From: Calycina herbarum
Taxonomy: Eukaryota; Ascomycota; Leotiomycetes; Helotiales; Pezizellaceae
DNA length: 64,000 nucleotides
Direction of reading: 5' to 3'
Assembly: GCA_001414485.1 (NCBI GenBank)
Contig: LLEY01000019.1
Span: 248,001 to 312,000 of the forward strand
Made by a program: the position numbers and the translations under genes. The notes beneath the pieces were generated by a model. The model saw only the letters and a list, made by a program, of their open reading frames with translations, searched no databases and was not told the origin of the DNA. Positions 1 through 11,920 of the stretch are shown one piece after another (the first letter of the stretch is position 1; the number at the start of each line of letters is the position of its first letter).

Positions 1-3000
1 ACCAGCATCATTCAGTGCGGATCGACTTTGTTGGAGGGCGGATATCTGTGCCCCAACACCTTCTAATTGCTGGTGTAGAAGCTTGTTCTGTGCATTTACA
101 TCGTCGCGTCGAGATCGCAATTCAGTCAACTCTTGTTCCAATTGTTGTCTTCGTTCCTCCCAAGAGCTTTCACTTTGACTGAGCGCAACTCGTGCAGATT
201 CAGCATCCGCCTTGAGACCTGCTGACTCTGTCTTCAGCTGATTGTGTTCGGCACGTAAGTTCTGAAGGAGCTTTGCCGCTTCCGCATGCTTCAATAACTC
301 ATTCTCATAGTCCTGTTGAGCCTTGGTCGCAATAGCTGCTTGTGCGCGGAGATCCTGTTGATGAAACTGTGCAGCCGTAGCATGACGTTCGTCCTCGTCT
401 TTGAGTCGGGTAATTTCTTGTTCCAGAATTGCTCTCCCCTCCTCAGCTTGTCTAGCGACCTCGGATTGCTGGTTTCGCAAGAGGGTCAGCTCATTGTTGG
501 TAGTGGTGAGTTCAGTAGATATGTCGTCAACGCGCTGTTGGAGTTCACGAGCCTTGGAATCCTTCTCCTCGATGATACGATCCATCTCCTCGCGATATTG
601 GTCTTGTGTTGCATTGAGACTTTGGAGTTCCTCTTCAGATGATTGACTGATGGATTTGTATTGCTCCATCTGGCTCTTGGTGCTCTCAAGTTCCGACTTT
701 GCAAGGTCCAGGTCTCTCTTCAACTCTGATACTTCCAAGGCGAGTTCTTGTTCTCGATTTGCCTCTTCTTGTGTAGCTTCCCCATTGGTGTCAGTTGCTT
801 CTGTAACTGCAGTAGGTCGAGGGGTGGGCCGCGGCTGAAGTAATTCTACACGCTCCTCTGCGCTCTTGAGCTCAATGGTTAATTCGTCAACACGAGCTTG
901 GAGATGGTCGCGGGTGGTTTTGGCGGCTACTAATTCCTCACGGACTTGACTTAAACTGCTAGCTAAATCGTCAATACGTTTTTGATTTTGCTGAGAATCG
1001 TATTCTTTTCGAAGTTGTGCTTTCTTGTTATCTTCAACTTCGTCGCTGAGTTTGCGCTTTGTGGTAGATAACTCTGCTTCCAATCCTTCAACTTGAGTTT
1101 GAAGTCGTCGACGAGTTTCCGATTCAGAGAGCTCTCTTTCATTTTGAAGTGTTTGTTGATTCGCGATCAGGTTATTCAGCCGTGTTCGTTCATTCATCAA
1201 TCCTTCATTGTCCTGACTCAATCGATCCTGGATATCCTTCCACAATTTCTTCTCAGCCTTGAGATTTGCGTTTTCATTACGCATGCTCTCAACAAGACCC
1301 TTCGCTTCGATGAGATCCTCTGCGACCTGCTGTGTTCGAATATCTTGCTTAGCAGCAGCTTCAGACAGAGTCTGAGATCGTTTCTGCAATTCCGTGTTTT
1401 CGTTCTGCAGCATGGTGTAATTGGCGTGTAGCATCTCGTATCTCTCATTCGCAAATGTGAGCTGGCTGCTGGTCTTTGCAATTTCAGCTTGAAGAGCACC
1501 CTTCTCCAGAGACAGCTTTTCCGTCTGGTCCTTCAGTGTCTTCCGATCAATGGATTGCTCCTCTCTATATTGGTCGAAATGTGCTTGCAATTCTCTCAAC
1601 ATCGCAGGGTAATTGGCGCTACTTCCAGGGGGGTGTTCGGTAGTAGACATGACTCCATTCTGATTTCCATCAACCGATTGACCAAACATCGAGGCAAGAT
1701 CAGAGCCGGGTGGTAATTGTCCACGGTTTTGAAGCATGCGTCGGAACATATCTCTCTCTTTGATATAGCTTTCTGATCGAATAAGGGTAGACTGGAGTTC
1801 ATCCTTGTAGTTCTCAATACTGGCCTGAAGACTTTGAACTTCTTCATGATCCTTCGCAGCTTGATGTTTGGCAGCTAGGGCTTCCTCACTCTCCATCTGC
1901 TGTCCAAGCTGCCGAGTGATTTTTAGAAGTTCCTGGTTCTTGTCCTGGAGCTCAGAAACGCTTCTGAACACTGTCAAGCGCTGGCTGATGAATCGATCGG
2001 TGTCGGTGAGTCCTTCCAGAGATCCTTCGCTGACTTCCCCACGAGCTAATCGTTCAAGCTGCGAGCGCTCCGAAGAACTCAATGCCTCCAGCCCCCTTTC
2101 TCTCGCGTCCAATTCGCAAAGGAGTAGCTTAACTTGAGCACTGAGGTCACGTAGCTGTTGTTCTAAAATTTTAGATTCTGCTTGGGCAGTAGAAGCCTCG
2201 CTTTCGGCTCTTCGAAAATCCTTTTTGGCACGATCTCTCTCGTTGCTTGTCTGTTCCATAAACTTCGACATCTGCACTACTTCCTGTTGAAGACGTTCGT
2301 GTTCATTCTGCATCTCCTCAATTTCTGGTTGTTTGGCTTCTAGGCCTCGAAGCATCTCTTCCATCTCACTGGAGAGTCTTTGGCTTCGTGACTTTTCGGC
2401 TGCCAACAGGCCCTTCACTTTATACAACTCATCGATAGCTTGAGTTGCGGTGATGGTGGTTTTACTTCTGACTGAACCCGGTGTGCCGAATTGGGCTGGT
2501 GATCCCCCTCTGAATAGGGAACCATTGAGTCCTTGACGTGGTGTTGCTGGTGTCCCGGGGCGAGATTGGCTGGACTCCAATCGAATTCGTGCCTGGGCAA
2601 CCTCTCCCTCCAATTCTGAAATGCGATTCTCGGCTACCTCCCGTTCTTGTCGCTCGGCTTCAGCTTCTTGTCGACATCGGCCAACCTCCTCAGCTGCGTC
2701 ATCCTTTGCCTTCTCGAGTCCGGCTTCAACCTCCTTGAGTCGGCTACGTGCTGTTTCCGTTTGTTGGGAATGTAGTTCTGCAAGTCGGTTCGCGCTTTCT
2801 AATTCTTGACGGAAACTTTCCTCAGTCTGCGCGGCTGCTTCTTGCAACTGTTGAACCTTGGCTAGGGAGTCTTCGGCTTTCTTCTGTACCTCATCGAGTC
2901 TGTTTCGGAGAGCCTGTTCCGTCTTCTTTAGTGCTTCGAGGTTGGAATTTGCATCTTCATTCAAGCGTTGAAGTTCAGCAATTCTAGCACCCTTCTCTTT

Positions 3001-3724
3001 TCGGAATTTCTGTGCTTCGGCACTCTTGGTCTTCAGCTCATTCTCAAACCACTCAGTATTGCTCTTGGCCAGCTCAACTTCCTGCTTGAGAGACTGTTCA
3101 CGAAACTTGGCACTAGACGCTGCCGAGTTGGCGTTTTGCACGGCTTGTTGGAGGGTGGTAATTTGTTGACTGAGCTCCAAGCCCTTCTGGTGTTGCTTTT
3201 GTAGTTCTTGGGCTAGAGTGTCGTTGGCGGTGGTTTTTGACTCGAGAACAGCAACCGTATCGCGATTAGCAGATTCAAGAGATGAGATACGATTTCGCAA
3301 GGTTTCGACTTCGGATGTCGACGTGGTGGAGGAGGATTTCAAGGCTTGGAGTTCGCTTTCGAGGGATGATCGCGTGTTTTCTAGAGCACAAGGTCAGCAT
3401 TGGGCTTTATACCGCACCTTGAGGATAATAACCTTCTTCCTTTAATTTTGTCCGCACTTCTTCGACGGTCTTCTGCGCCTTCTCCACACTGGTTCGTAGC
3501 CCCTCAATGCGCGTCTCTGAACTTCTAACGGCATTCTCCAGCTCAATATCGACCCGAATTTTGTCTGCGGCTAGAACGTCGTGCTCGCGCGCCTTTGTTG
3601 TGACGGCGTCGAGGACAGAGCGAACAAGGTCGGCGGTTGGGGCATCGAGAACCGCAGTAATATTATCTTGTGAAATGTTGAGATACCCTGACAGGTACTC
3701 AACGTCGAGTACTGCCGTAGCCAT
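1..3724 (-). CDS. MLP1: Mlp1/TPR-type nuclear basket coiled-coil protein (C-terminus beyond window)
   Basis: Fungal Mlp1/TPR homolog: a long coiled-coil filament protein of the nuclear pore basket, involved in mRNA export surveillance and chromatin anchoring. Exon 1 is 3433-3724 (start MATAVLDVEYLSGYL). A 52-bp intron follows (3381-3432, branch-like TGCTGAC, end CTCTAG). The frame then stays open without a stop from 3380 to base 1, giving about 1224 residues here; the family is usually 1700-2100, so roughly a third is missing off the left edge. Almost the whole translation is heptad-rich Glu/Lys/Gln/Leu sequence. Family-specific blocks are seen: NTEWFENELKTKSAE near residue 200, SYIKERDMFRRMLQNRGQL near residue 640, and QNKLLHQQLEG close to the window edge. 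It is divergent from TFA2, with about 600 bp between starts. The splice is inferred from frame and family similarity. Confidence 0.9.
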
Positions 3725-4330
3725 GACTATAAACAGGCAGTCATGAAGGATGTTGCTGCTCTAGGGCACCGCGAGCTCTCGTTGGTGTAAGTGGGTGTCG
3801 GTAGGTATGGTTTCTCTGCACGATGAGAGTTGCGCTTCGTAAAAGAACAGTGCGTGTCGGGAAATCAGCGCATATCCTGTAGCGATGACAGGCTGAAGCT
3901 GAAGATCTGAGGCGCGACTCGTTGGAGAGCGATCAAATACGGTACGGCACGGTACAGTGTTGTGTTGATTGAATTTCGAGTTCTTTGAAGCTCCATGCTC
4001 CAATGCCCCAGCTTTAGCGCGCCAAGACTCTTAGACTGGGGCGTTTGCGACAACCTTACAAGGCGATTCACCTTCAGCCTTTGTTTTGTCAAAGTTCCAT
4101 TCACGCCTCTCATGCTTGACTCTGCACGCTTGACGCGTTGTGTCAAACAACGCTAGTAGGTTTATTTTCTACTCTCATATTCATCTCACCTTCGCTTTTG
4201 CCTTCGCCTTTAAACAAGCTGTTTTTCCATACAGCGTTACCATTACGAGGGGCCTACCCTACCTACCACCGCCCCAACTCCCCCTCCTCCCCCTTCAACT
4301 CCTCTCGCAACGGCTCTGCTCACCAGCACG
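3725..4330. promoter_or_regulatory. Divergent promoter region MLP1/TFA2
   Basis: A 606-bp spacer between two divergently transcribed genes, so it must contain both promoters and 5' UTRs. The TFA2-proximal part (about 4190-4320) is rich in pyrimidine and CT tracts, as is common upstream of fungal starts. I see no clear TATA box, repeat or RNA gene. Short ORFs across it have no recognisable product. Confidence 0.5.
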
Positions 4331-5245
4331 ATGTCCTCCTCCTATCTCAGTAAGCAGACGAAGCTCTTCAAGAGCGATGTCACCGCAGCTGCGGGTGGTG
4401 TCAGTAACGGCAAACGCCCAGCGGCCCCAAAGCCTGCATCCGTTCCCTCTCCAGCACCCTCCAACGCATCGAACGCCTCTAAGTCCGAAAAAGACAACAA
4501 GCGCAAGAGAGAGGTGGCTACGCCAGTTGCCGCGAATACCGTTTACTCCCAGCCCGAGAGGACGGGATATGGTACCGAGGCCTTCACGCAAGTCACCTAT
4601 GTTATCGAATTCCTGAAGAACAAGGACGAGCCGAAGACATTCGAGGAGATTCTACAATATCTAAGTCAGCACAATGCCGATGAGGGCCAAAAGAAGTTGA
4701 TTGCCCAGATTCTCCGACGCCATGACCGAGTTACCTACACACCCAACCCGAACGACGCCAGCTGGCACGCTGGCCATTTTTCCCATAGGCCTCTGATCAA
4801 TGTCCGAAACAAGAATGACTTGATTGATTACCTACAGAGAAAATCTGATGCTCAAGGAGTGCTCGTCAAGGATCTCAAGGATGGTTGGCCAGATTGTGAA
4901 GAATCAATCAATGAATTGGAGGGGCAGAACAAGATTTTGGTTACGCGAACGAAGAAGGACAACCATGCCCGGATGGTCTGGAGTAACGACCCGTCTCTCG
5001 TCCATAAGGTCGATCCTGAATTCCAGGTAATGTGGCAAAATGTGCAGTTACCATCTGTTGACGACCTTGTTCGGAAGCTTCTGGAGGCAGGGCAGAAACC
5101 AGCCAGCGAAGACCCCAGCAAGCGCATCAAGGCGGCTCTCAAACCAAAGGAGAAGAAGAAGAAGGCTGCTCGGAAGGGTGGCAAGGTCACAAACACACAT
5201 ATGGCGCACTTGCTCGTCGACTATAAGGACAAGTACCATAAATAA
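4331..5245 (+). CDS. TFA2: Transcription initiation factor IIE subunit beta
   Basis: Small subunit of general transcription factor TFIIE, which recruits and regulates TFIIH at RNA polymerase II promoters in the nucleus. Single exon, 304 residues, in the usual fungal range. The N-terminus (1-75) is low complexity (Ala/Ser/Pro/Lys). The TFIIE-beta core winged helix follows at about 80-155, including VTYVIEFLKNKDEPKTFEEI and ILRRHDRVTYTPNP. A second winged-helix region lies at about 160-220 (LIDYLQRKSDAQGVLVKDLK, ARMVWSNDP). The C-terminus is strongly basic (KPKEKKKKAARKGGK near 255-275), typical of the DNA-binding tail. The start is the first Met of the frame and matches the MSSSYLSKQTKLFKSDV type of N-terminus known in the family. 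It is divergent from MLP1. Confidence 0.95.
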   Translation: MSSSYLSKQTKLFKSDVTAAAGGVSNGKRPAAPKPASVPSPAPSNASNASKSEKDNKRKREVATPVAANTVYSQPERTGYGTEAFTQVTYVIEFLKNKDEPKTFEEILQYLSQHNADEGQKKLIAQILRRHDRVTYTPNPNDASWHAGHFSHRPLINVRNKNDLIDYLQRKSDAQGVLVKDLKDGWPDCEESINELEGQNKILVTRTKKDNHARMVWSNDPSLVHKVDPEFQVMWQNVQLPSVDDLVRKLLEAGQKPASEDPSKRIKAALKPKEKKKKAARKGGKVTNTHMAHLLVDYKDKYHK

Positions 5246-5744
5246 AACAGGGTGGCACCAGCTGCTTGGAACATTCATACGACAGACTGAAATTACCACC
5301 GAGGCGTTGGGCATTTCTTCAATTTGGCGTTGGCGTTTGGGGTAAGAAAAATGTCCTGGGACAGTAGTCATTGCTCTTCTCTCTTCTCACCCCTTAAAGA
5401 TAATAGGGGAGACTATTACCTTGAACAACTCTTGTGTTACGCTGCACAGGCTGCTAAGAAATGATATTGTGCATCCCCCTTGTATTTCCTAGTGAAAGTG
5501 ATTTTTTTGAGTTTCTCCTATGGACGGGAGCCGCGCCCATGGTTCACATTGCCGAATGCCGGCCGAATGATTTCTAATCATTGGAAATTCGGACGAACAT
5601 TATTTGATAAGTAATCATCAATTCCTCTTTCTCTACAGAGACAGATGCTTGCCATAAATTATCCTAGCGCTGCATCCCTCTTTCCAGACCTTCAAAACTA
5701 CCCTGGAGCTCTCAAGTTGCATGTTCCGCCCCACGCTTGTAAGG
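5246..5744. other. Intergenic, TFA2 3' flank and promoter of the FrnE-like gene
   Basis: About 500 bp with no credible ORF. It holds the TFA2 3' UTR and the promoter and leader of the next gene on the same strand. No repeat, tRNA or RIP signature is visible. Confidence 0.5.
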
Positions 5745-6796
5745 ATGACCAAATTCAACATCGAGATGTAAGAATTACCCCTTGCTATTTTTGTTGTTTC
5801 TATTGATTTGAATGAATGGATTGTCCTATAAGCCATATTCTCCTCCCTCTGTCCTAATCTGCCTTTGCCTAGCAAGTAGTTGCTAACATGTTTTCAATAG
5901 AGTGAGCGACACTGTCTGTCCTTGGTGTTATGTTGGAAAGGTGGGTATTCTTTGAGCTCCTCTTTCAGGTTCTTTTTAGGAGGGTTGAGACGCTGTTTCC
6001 TCCCCAGATAACCCAGTTCCTCCTCTTGCAAGACTGTTCTCTTTCTCATCAACCTTGGGAAATACTGACTTTGAGATCTTCCACAGCAAAAAATGGATAA
6101 GGCCATAAAGACTTACAAAGAACTGCATCCAGAATCAAATGATGAGTTCTCTACGACCTGGAAGCCATTTTATCTCAATCCCACAGCTCCAAAACAAGGT
6201 CCGTACCCAATCTCGCTTTGTTTACTGGTCTCATTAACTTATTCTCTTTGAATTAGGCATTGATAAAACTGGATATTATAACGAAAAATTTGGCCCAGAA
6301 CGTGTGAAAATAATGTTTGAACGTCTTTCTCAGAGTAAATACCTCTAATCTCATTGGAATCTTGGTTTTTCACTAACGAGCCCCACAAGTTGGCAACGAG
6401 GCAGGAATTGCTTTCAAATTCGGTGGTAAAACCGGAAACACGAGAGACTCTCATCGTCTTATTCAATTGGGCAAATCCAAAAGTCCTTCGGTTCAGACAC
6501 GAGTCGTTGAAGAACTATTCAGTGCTTATTTTGAGAATGAGGGCGATATTACAGATCACGAAACCATCAACAAAGCTGCTGTAAAAGCTGGACTTGATGA
6601 GAAGGAGGTCAAGGAATGGTTGAGTTCCGACAAAGGAGGAGAAGCAGTTGATATTGAGGTTGAGGAAGCGAAAAGAACAGGTGTCAGTGGGGTGCCAAAC
6701 TTCACAGTTCAAGGGAAATATGAAGTTGGTGGAGCCCAGGATTCGAGTGTCTTTTTGGGATTGTTTGAGAAAATTAAGGCTGCAGAGAGGGCTTGA
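5745..6796 (+). CDS. DsbA-family (FrnE-like) thioredoxin-fold oxidoreductase
   Basis: Five-exon gene: 5745-5767, 5901-5940, 6087-6198, 6257-6334 and 6390-6796. The joined frame is 660 bp, 219 residues, the normal size for FrnE-type DsbA-like proteins. The redox motif CPWC is at residues 14-17 (SDTVCPWCYVGK). The characteristic GGKTGNTRDSHRLI block and the cis-proline segment GVSGVPNFTVQGKYEVGGAQ near the C-terminus are intact. The family are cytosolic disulfide oxidoreductases or isomerases with a helical insertion in a thioredoxin fold; the substrate is unknown. The first two exons are only 23 and 40 bp, so the N-terminus with the active site is easily missed by gene finders. Splice sites all obey GT..AG and restore phase. 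The exact biochemical role is inferred from family only. Confidence 0.85.
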
Positions 6797-7250
6797 GTGT
6801 TGGGCATGGTGTTTGATTGACGGCGTCTTTCGGGGGTTTAACATCATACGTGAGTTGTGGAGAGGAGATTTGGATCTGTTGCTGTTGGAGATGAGCTACT
6901 TGAACGGAGCCATTCCGTTTTGGCGAAGTGATTTTGCTGTTGTATCAATAGTAGTTTACTGAAAACTCTTCTCTTCCTGCAAATGGGATATTCAACATGA
7001 CCCAGAAGTACACGCCATGTGTTTATTTGAATTTGTAAAATATATTGATTTCCACCTGCATTTGAGAACCATGTTACAAAAGAAATTGGTTCCTAAACCT
7101 GGTGGCCTGCTAGCAAGTGTCCAACTGTCCACACCAAACCGACATGCAGTCCTGCTTATGGCCTTATGGAATCCGTCCTTGGCTCTCGCTGAAGGATACC
7201 CGAGTGAGCCATGAAAGATTGGGTTCCATGATCCATCGAAAGGAAGATAA
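6797..7250. other. Intergenic
   Basis: About 450 bp between convergent transcription units. Short ORFs here have no recognisable content, and no structural RNA or repeat is seen. Confidence 0.4.
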
Positions 7251-8347
7251 TTAAACAAGATGTCCAGCATCCGTGTCAGGCATCTCCCTCTCAATCGTTC
7301 GACGGCGAGCAGACTCTCTTGGAGTTTGATCTTCAACTAGAGGAGCCTTTATGTCCGGCGTTGACTTCCCATTCAAACTACTTAGCTTTGCAGTCAGGGT
7401 AAAACGCTTGTTGGCTTGTTGTGGAACTGCAAGAGCAACTTGTAATCCCCTGTTGTATTATCAGCAAACAGCACCGGCCGGGTCCTCAGAGAACTTACAC
7501 CACAAGATATCCAATGATGACACCAGCCTTCCATAAACTTCGCCCCAACTATTATGCTTCACCTCGTTGCCAATAATTATGGAAAGCAAGAGCGCGAGGG
7601 AAAATCCAATATCAAAATACATTGACACTCTTGGGGGACCACTGGGGTGACCAAGGGATATCTGTTTTGCCTGGCCACGAAGATCGACTGTTATTTGGAG
7701 GACATCCGAGCAGATAAAATCCAACGTTTGAATAATATCTAGGAGAATACTGTGGTGATGAAGTTAGATTTGAAAGAGTGACAGCAAGAGGAAACAAACA
7801 TGAACATTGTGAAGATACACGCAGAATTAAACTCGCCATTTCCGTCAATGACCCAGAAAACAAAAATTATGATCGCAAAAATGATGTTTAAAGTACAAAT
7901 GGCAAGAAAATTGTTCCCTGGAAAAGCGTATGAATTAAGGTAAAGAGCTAAAACCTAGGGAAGGTCCAGAGAGCTACACTAATATACTAGCTATGTATAA
8001 AGATCCTTTAAGTGATCAAACATAAACTCCTAAAGCTTCTTTTCCCACATAGACGCTTTAGGCAACCCCTAAAAGAAGTAACACCTGTCACAAGTAAAGG
8101 AGAGTATTATAGGGCCTTCTACAAACAACTCTCCTGGCTCAAGGTTAACAGCCCATGTTGGAGCTATTGCCCGGCGTGGTCTATTCGTTCCTGGCAAGAG
8201 TTGTTTATGTGGAGATGTTTCGGCATCAGAGTCGTCCTCGGAAATTCGTGGAACGAGATGATAACGGCTGGTCTCTGGCATTTTGAGAAGTTTGTCGTAA
8301 TTCTGGTATTGAGGGGGAGTATCGAAATTCTGATGAAGTAAAAACAT
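7251..8347 (-). CDS. Doubtful multi-exon membrane-protein gene (possibly decayed)
   Basis: Not recognised as a family. On the minus strand from about 7915 to 7251 there are plausible exons: a hydrophobic stretch (ICTLNIIFAIIIFVFWVIDG), a GT..AG intron ending at about 7763 that joins to ILLDIIQTLDFICSDVLQ, then a second hydrophobic segment (FDIGFSLALLLSIIIG). The last exon, entered by a clean GTAAGT..ACAG intron, reads GLQVALAVPQQANKRF to a TAA at 7251. One frame change near 7540-7570 cannot be resolved by a normal-sized intron without losing the second membrane segment, so the gene may be frameshifted. An upstream minus ORF (8347-8069) with a polar segment (DDSDAETSPHKQLLPG) could be its N-terminal exon or an unrelated remnant. 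Boundaries are approximate. Confidence 0.3.
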
Positions 8348-9619
8348 TGAGAAAATAAAAAGGAAAGGCCCTAACCTATATAATTATTTGCGAGACAAAG
8401 TCTGCCTAGTATGCAAAGTCCCCACTAGTATGTACGTAAATGAGATGTTGGTTTGTAAATAAAACATGCATACCCAAGAAAATCTGCAACCACTGGAACC
8501 TGCTGTTGGTGATGCGTGCGGCACAATTTTTGGACGAATGACATTGAGCTTTCAGTGGCTCAAGCAGTATATGAGACTTGTACAGACCAAAAGAAGGCTA
8601 TGTACGCGTGCACAGCCCAGTGGGGGTGAGCCAACTCGCAAGCGAGCCCCAGGACGTTACATCAGGTTCACACCTGCCTTACCCTTGCCCTCGTTGTTCC
8701 AGCTTTTTAGGGTAATCCAAGGTAATTATTCTAAACACTTAGAAAAATTAAAAGTAATGACCTAGGAATTTTAGAACAACAAAGTCCAATTGTCCTGAAG
8801 TATTTAGTTGGACAGTAAATGTCTACTGCGAGGTTGTATATGAAGGCAGATAGCACCACTTTTACGAGAGTGAAATTATATATGAAATATTCCACTTTGG
8901 GTTAATCTTCCCCGCGTATAAAGCAGCCTTACGTAGGTTGAAAACAAATTGAGTTGCAGGAATGCTATTTCGCCCCGAAAAGGAGTGAAATCTGCAGGTT
9001 CGGATGTCAAGGAACTCGGAAGAGTTAGAGTGCGTAAGCAGTTAGATCTAGGGTCTTTCGCATAAGGATAAAAATGCAGTGATGGCAATTTAAGTAGCGA
9101 GGGGTTGCCGTGGAAGTATAAGCGAGTTAGATAGGGATAAAATGTCTTCGTTGTTGTGTGTAACAAACGGGGCGTAGCAATCCAACAGAGTAATCGCTTA
9201 CTTTGTGAACCGCGGGTTGTGTTTAAACAGAAACAATATCTCATATATTCAAACGTATGCTAAACCATAGATTCGGTATTTCTAAACTATTATAATATTT
9301 GTTAAATATGCTATGCTATTTCCCATATCGCTTTTTCGTACCTCCTCGGATTTACACGCATAAAGTACAGGAGAACACTATAAAAACCTGGGTATAAAAT
9401 GCTTGCCCCAACGCTCTCCCTCTCCCGCTTCAACAAAAAACAAACGAAAATGCATATGATAAGTTTAATCCATGCAGCAATACCCCCATTCCCTAAAAGG
9501 AAATATCTACTCCATTCACATTAAGAGAAATCTTTCATTACTATTACAGGAGGACATTCAAGCCCGGTTCTCCTCATCTGGTTTATAAAAGAAAGGAAAT
9601 CGTTCGTTCAATCAATCAA
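8348..9619. other. Intergenic, 1.27 kb
   Basis: AT-rich DNA with no credible coding region. It contains one copy of a dispersed degenerate repeat (listed separately) and the 3' flank of the disordered-protein gene, with an (AATC)n-like run near 9610-9630. No RNA gene recognised. Confidence 0.4.
8664..8790 (+). repeat. Dispersed degenerate repeat, copy 1
   Basis: About 125 bp that match 20117-20240 in the same orientation. Shared landmarks in order are AGGTTC..ACCTGCC, CTTGCCCTCGTTGTTCC or its variant, TTTTAGGGT, an ACTTGGAA/ACTTAGAA block and a GAACAAC block. The copies differ mostly by transitions and small indels, as expected for an old non-coding repeat. Family unknown. Confidence 0.6.
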
Positions 9620-11920
9620 TCAATCAAATAAGAAATTCGCTCGCGTTGTTCTCGTGGTTGTTGGGTGTGCTTTCTTCGTATCATTCGCGAATCTCACACC
9701 ATTGTTGTTCCGTCTTTTTGATTCGGCATGATGAAGTCCCCCGGATGTACCAACAGCACTAAGTCTTGCTGTCGAATGGGAAGTCGTTGGATATCTTCGA
9801 CTGCTCGTTTCGACAATATAAGAATCAGGGCGTCCTTTTCCGGAGTGGCTACCTCTGGGAGTACTTTCCTCGTCTGAATCAAAAGCCAGGAAGTCACTTA
9901 GATCAGGAGAAGGTTCTGCCGCATCGTCATGTGAAGGTTCAAGATATAACAATATACGTTTTTGTTCTTCCGAATGATGTGTTTTCTTTGTCCTCGGTGG
10001 AGACAGTGATACTTGGTGTTCATGCTCTGTGATAATTTTTTCGCGGATTTGTGTACGTTTGAGGCGCAGTGCGGAGAGGAGTGCTTCTTCTTGTTGCGTA
10101 ACTGCCATCAGGCGGCTAGTCTTTTCAGTAGACGTCTCACGAAAGTTCATGGAAGCTGGAGAGAGGGGTGGTGTTGGTTGTGAAGGAGCAGGAGATGGGA
10201 TGGGGCTTAGTGATGCTCCAGAGAGAGCAGATTTTATGCTTGGACCGGAGCGGGCAGAACTGATGGAGGGATGCTTTTTGTGGCCTTTTTTATCCTTGTC
10301 ACGCTGTGACGGTTGACGATAGTTGCTTTGATGGGTTGCTGAGTAATTTGGATCTTCTCTCCTCGCCGATCGTTGTGTGGATGAGGTTGGCGTTGAAATT
10401 TTCTCGGGTACGGAAAGATAACTGTTCGACTGGGTTGGGAACCCAAGATCGGATTTCTTCGGTGTATGGCGAGGAACCAATCCTCCATTTGGTGGTGATT
10501 GTTGAGTACGGCTATCTTTGGTACTACTCGACTTCCGGTCTCCCCTTGTGCTTGAAGTCTTGATTTCCTCCTGTGCCCATGGCTCATCCTCAGAATCAGA
10601 CGATAAAGAAAGCACACTGTTCAGCTTGAGGTCCGCATTGGAAATGGCACCACTACCACTGCCATTGGTACGACGTGAACCCTTGGATATAATACTAGCA
10701 GAACTCGATGAGCCCACATTCCTCTGGGCAAGATTAATAGTATCCTTTCTTGGCGGTATGTTTTCCGCTCTCTCTTTTGGTGAAATCATGCTCGACCGAA
10801 CGTTTTTCCAAGAAAATGATGATTTTCCTCCAGGAGCGGCACTCATTCTATCTTCCTGTGGAGGTGTCGGAAATTGATGGTATTGTGCAGCCCTACTAAT
10901 TTCGTCTTTGCCTCTCGAGGTCGTTCGCTGGGGAACTCTTGATTCGGGAATTTGGTCCAGTCGTGGAATGGTCATGGGACTACGGAGGGTTTGCTCGTAG
11001 TGCTCGTGCAAGTTGTGTCCTCTTTCCATTCCACGATTTTGTGGATCATGAGATTGAGACGATCGAATACTCAAACCCTGTGATTGCATCGACTCCTTGG
11101 ACCTCGTTTTCTTTAATCTACGTCTACTTGTCTCGCTTGATGGGGTATGGCAACCATCTGTTGACATAGATGAAGCCGAAGGAGTCATTGAAGAACCATC
11201 TGTCGATTTTCCTGTATTTCTCCGCGAAGGCCGTGGGAACAACATTGACAGGTCCAATTTGGCGGGTTTTTTCCGTGATTCTTTCTCATAATACTGTTCC
11301 CCATCATTTCCTCTCGTCATCAGTCCCTCGTTGGCCTTGAATTGTGTCTCGTACGGGTCTTGGTATGGCGCTTCGGCTTGGAGGAGCGGACTTCTATGGG
11401 CAACAGGAGGGAATCCTTTCCGCAAGGCAAGATCTCGTGCCGAGGATGCTGAAGTTTGTTGTGAGACCGAAAGGGGGGATTTTTGTCGATCATAGTGTGA
11501 TTTCAACGTCGAATTTGAGTCTTCATTCCTTAACCTCCATCCTGCACTGGTGTTGTCGTCTCCATAGTTTTGTCCAAGTAGAGTCGACGAGGCCTTTCCA
11601 TGTAGTCTTCGTGGGGAGCGTTTCCCTAACACATCCGATTCGTTGTCCCAATTATCATTATCGTTCGTTGATTCCGAAATCGAAATAGTTATGCGAGACG
11701 AGGACCTCGAAGATGGATATTTCCATGACGCATTCTCCCCCACGATAGGCGAATTGTTGCCCAAATTCCCGGCACCTAGTATTCGTTCTGCTTTTGAAAG
11801 ATTCGGTAGACTGGGCGGTGATATCTCTTGAGGCTTCAAAGAGACGTTGTTTTCGCTCGGATTTTGAGAGTGTTTCTTCCGACCCGGTATAGGAAAAGAA
11901 AACTTTGAGGATCGTCCCAT
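9620..11920 (-). CDS. Conserved intrinsically disordered Ser-rich protein
   Basis: Single open frame of 766 residues, no intron needed. Very rich in Ser, Arg, Pro, Thr and Asn, with almost no predicted fold. The N-terminus MGRSSKFSFPIPGRKK is a short basic motif of a kind I associate with uncharacterised fungal proteins. A single likely helical segment lies near residues 600-640 (TSRLMAVTQQEEALLSALRL, then a basic KRTQIREKI stretch). Another motif near the C-terminus is GVRFANDTKKAHP. No signal peptide, membrane segment or catalytic motif. Function unknown; the many SP/TP and RxxS sites would suit a phosphorylated scaffold, but that is inference. The start is the first Met of the frame. Confidence 0.8.
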   Translation of the reverse strand: MGRSSKFSFPIPGRKKHSQNPSENNVSLKPQEISPPSLPNLSKAERILGAGNLGNNSPIVGENASWKYPSSRSSSRITISISESTNDNDNWDNESDVLGKRSPRRLHGKASSTLLGQNYGDDNTSAGWRLRNEDSNSTLKSHYDRQKSPLSVSQQTSASSARDLALRKGFPPVAHRSPLLQAEAPYQDPYETQFKANEGLMTRGNDGEQYYEKESRKKPAKLDLSMLFPRPSRRNTGKSTDGSSMTPSASSMSTDGCHTPSSETSRRRLKKTRSKESMQSQGLSIRSSQSHDPQNRGMERGHNLHEHYEQTLRSPMTIPRLDQIPESRVPQRTTSRGKDEISRAAQYHQFPTPPQEDRMSAAPGGKSSFSWKNVRSSMISPKERAENIPPRKDTINLAQRNVGSSSSASIISKGSRRTNGSGSGAISNADLKLNSVLSLSSDSEDEPWAQEEIKTSSTRGDRKSSSTKDSRTQQSPPNGGLVPRHTPKKSDLGFPTQSNSYLSVPEKISTPTSSTQRSARREDPNYSATHQSNYRQPSQRDKDKKGHKKHPSISSARSGPSIKSALSGASLSPIPSPAPSQPTPPLSPASMNFRETSTEKTSRLMAVTQQEEALLSALRLKRTQIREKIITEHEHQVSLSPPRTKKTHHSEEQKRILLYLEPSHDDAAEPSPDLSDFLAFDSDEESTPRGSHSGKGRPDSYIVETSSRRYPTTSHSTARLSAVGTSGGLHHAESKRRNNNGVRFANDTKKAHPTTTRTTRANFLFD